Assembly: GCA_024689285.1 (NCBI GenBank)
Contig: JAILDR010000121.1
Coordinates: 1 to 6,136, forward strand
Reading direction: 5' to 3'
Length of the DNA stretch: 6,136 nt
DNA from: Bacteroidales bacterium
Lineage (GTDB): Bacteria > Bacteroidota > Bacteroidia > Bacteroidales > F082
Position numbers and translations under genes: made by a program. Within the stretch, counting starts at the first letter, position 1; every line of letters starts with the position of its first letter. The notes beneath the pieces were generated by a model. That model had not been told where the DNA came from. It worked only from the letters and a program-made list of their open reading frames with translations, and searched no databases. Shown piece after piece: positions 5,514-6,136 of the stretch.

Positions 5514-5845
5514 CTTTTAAGTATCGCCTCGTCCTCTTTAGATGCAGCCTTGATTTGCTCGTGGCCTTGGTCGAAGAACCACCAGATCAGGGTGACGACA
5601 ACACCGTGGATGAGACCGCTGATGACTGAATACAGCAACACCTGCTTGTCTATCAGCAAAGCACAGAGGAAGAAATTCATCGTGAAGACGGCAAACAGGA
5701 TGAGATAATAGGCAAAGCTTTTTTTGTGCTTACGGCGGGCTATTCTGATGAGCAGCGCAATGCCGCCAATAATTGCCAGCACAATGATGATGGACACAAT
5801 GGTAAGACCCGTGCCGCTGCTGAGGAATGAGGTTGATAATTTCAT
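5504..5845 (-). CDS. Small hypothetical membrane protein, three predicted helices
   Basis: This is a 113-residue protein I do not recognise. It has three hydrophobic segments: about 14-34 (LTIVSIIIVLAIIGGIALLI), 46-66 (YYLILFAVFTMNFFLCALLI) and 72-91 (ending TLIWWFF). The strongly basic stretch RIARRKHKK directly after the first helix should be cytoplasmic. That puts the N-terminus outside and the C-terminal tail (DQGHEQIKAASKEDEAILKRKV, charged and probably helical) inside. The start is ATG 5845-5843, about 50 bases below a plausible promoter. A terminator-like hairpin overlaps the stop, so the gene is probably a single-gene transcript. There are no catalytic motifs or cysteine pairs, and nothing links it to the proteases. 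Other possibilities include a small transporter accessory or envelope-stress protein, but there is no evidence for either. Confidence 0.75.
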   Translation of the reverse strand: MKLSTSFLSSGTGLTIVSIIIVLAIIGGIALLIRIARRKHKKSFAYYLILFAVFTMNFFLCALLIDKQVLLYSVISGLIHGVVVTLIWWFFDQGHEQIKAASKEDEAILKRKV

Positions 5846-5899
5846 GGCGATTATTCTTGGTCGTTATACATTTCGAGTTGTTCTACTATAATATACGCA

Positions 5900-5931
5900 C
5901 AAAGGTGGTCAAATCTTACAGATGTTGAAAA
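5900..5931 (-). promoter_or_regulatory. Candidate Bacteroidota-type promoter of the small membrane protein gene
   Basis: On the minus strand CACCTTTG (5907-5900) matches TAnnTTTG except for the first base. TTTT (5931-5928) lies 20 bases upstream, the same spacing as in the promoter at 124-155. Predicted transcription starts near 5896, giving a leader of about 50 bases. The -33 element lies in one arm of the inverted repeat at 5925-5942. Confidence 0.45.
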
Positions 5932-5942
5932 CTCTTTTTCAA
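5925..5942. other. 7-bp AT-rich inverted repeat
   Basis: TTGAAAA (5925-5931) and TTTTCAA (5936-5942) are perfect inverted repeats around a four-base loop, starting eight bases past the stop of the outer-membrane protein gene. It could be a weak terminator for that gene or an operator over the -33 region of the next promoter. No T-run follows on the minus strand. Confidence 0.3.
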
Positions 5943-5949
5943 AAAATGC

Positions 5950-6136
5950 TCACTGACCCGCAGCACCGCCGCGCGCCTGCCACTCAAGGTCGAGTTTGCC
6001 AATGCGCCAGGTGAGTGCGAAGGTGACGAAGCGGGATACGGAGTGACGCGCCTCGGTGGTGGCGACGGTGGGTGCGTTGACGGTCTCGAGGTAACGGTTG
6101 TTGTCGAAGAGGTCGCTTACGCTGACGCGTAGGGAG
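5950..6136 (-). CDS. Outer-membrane beta-barrel (TonB-dependent-receptor-like) protein, C-terminal fragment
   Basis: This is an open frame entering from the right edge and ending at TGA 5952-5950, giving the last 61 codons. It reads SLRVSVSDLFDNNRY, a polar stretch, then SRFVTFALTWRIGKLDLEWQ and a short tail ARGGAAGQ. Two amphipathic beta strands, the phrase VSDLFDNNRY and the strand FVTFALTWRIGK resemble the last strands of Bacteroidota TonB-dependent receptors and the related outer-membrane barrel family. The true family cannot be fixed from this fragment. The DNA is clearly richer in G+C than the protease genes, with many C-ending codons (GTC, ACC, CTC, CGC), which suggests a different codon preference or origin. 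It is on the same strand as the small membrane protein gene, 104 bases upstream of it, but that gap holds a candidate promoter, so they are probably separate transcripts. Confidence 0.7.
   Translation of the reverse strand, partial: SLRVSVSDLFDNNRYLETVNAPTVATTEARHSVSRFVTFALTWRIGKLDLEWQARGGAAGQ

Overview
The window looks like chromosomal DNA of a Bacteroidota bacterium, probably Prevotella-like (inference). Three things suggest this. The proteins include S8 peptidases with a Bacteroidota-style propeptide and outer-membrane barrels. Two promoters fit the family's TTTT/TTTG plus TAnnTTTG pattern. Short simple-sequence repeats fill the gaps. All five recognisable genes lie on the minus strand, so transcription runs from high to low coordinates.

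In transcription order: (i) 6136-5950 is the last 61 codons of an outer-membrane beta-barrel (TonB-dependent-receptor-like) protein. (ii) 5845-5504 is a 113-residue membrane protein with three predicted helices, a plausible promoter upstream and a small AT-rich terminator-like hairpin at its stop. (iii) 5503-5309 is a 195-base gap holding degenerate repeats and a perfect 13-bp GC-rich inverted repeat. (iv) 5308-2900 and (v) 2694-388 are two paralogous S8 (subtilisin-like) peptidases of 802 and 768 residues. Each has a signal peptide, a propeptide, a complete Asp/His/Ser protease domain, a beta-rich middle region and a C-terminal part that reads as an eight-stranded outer-membrane barrel. (vi) 114-1 is the first 38 codons of a P-loop protein resembling the zeta-toxin-like ATPases, behind a strong promoter match with almost no leader.

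The most unusual content is the repeat DNA around the proteases. Downstream of each protease gene lies the same cassette: a short ATATCAAC repeat, a GAGCC/GGCTC hairpin with a 28-base near-identical core, and an uninterrupted array of the heptamer GTTTCAR (19 units at 196-328, 16 units at 2699-2810). The second array ends four bases before the start codon of the downstream protease, so it forms that gene's 5' leader. That gene's signal peptide is itself encoded by a second heptamer, RAATTGA (2627-2660). Copy-number change in either repeat could alter expression or reading frame, so the locus is a candidate for repeat-mediated variation. This is inference and has not been shown.

The proteases probably act at the cell envelope, anchored in the outer membrane by the C-terminal barrel. 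Substrates cannot be inferred. Nothing in the sequence ties the P-loop gene or the small membrane protein functionally to the proteases.
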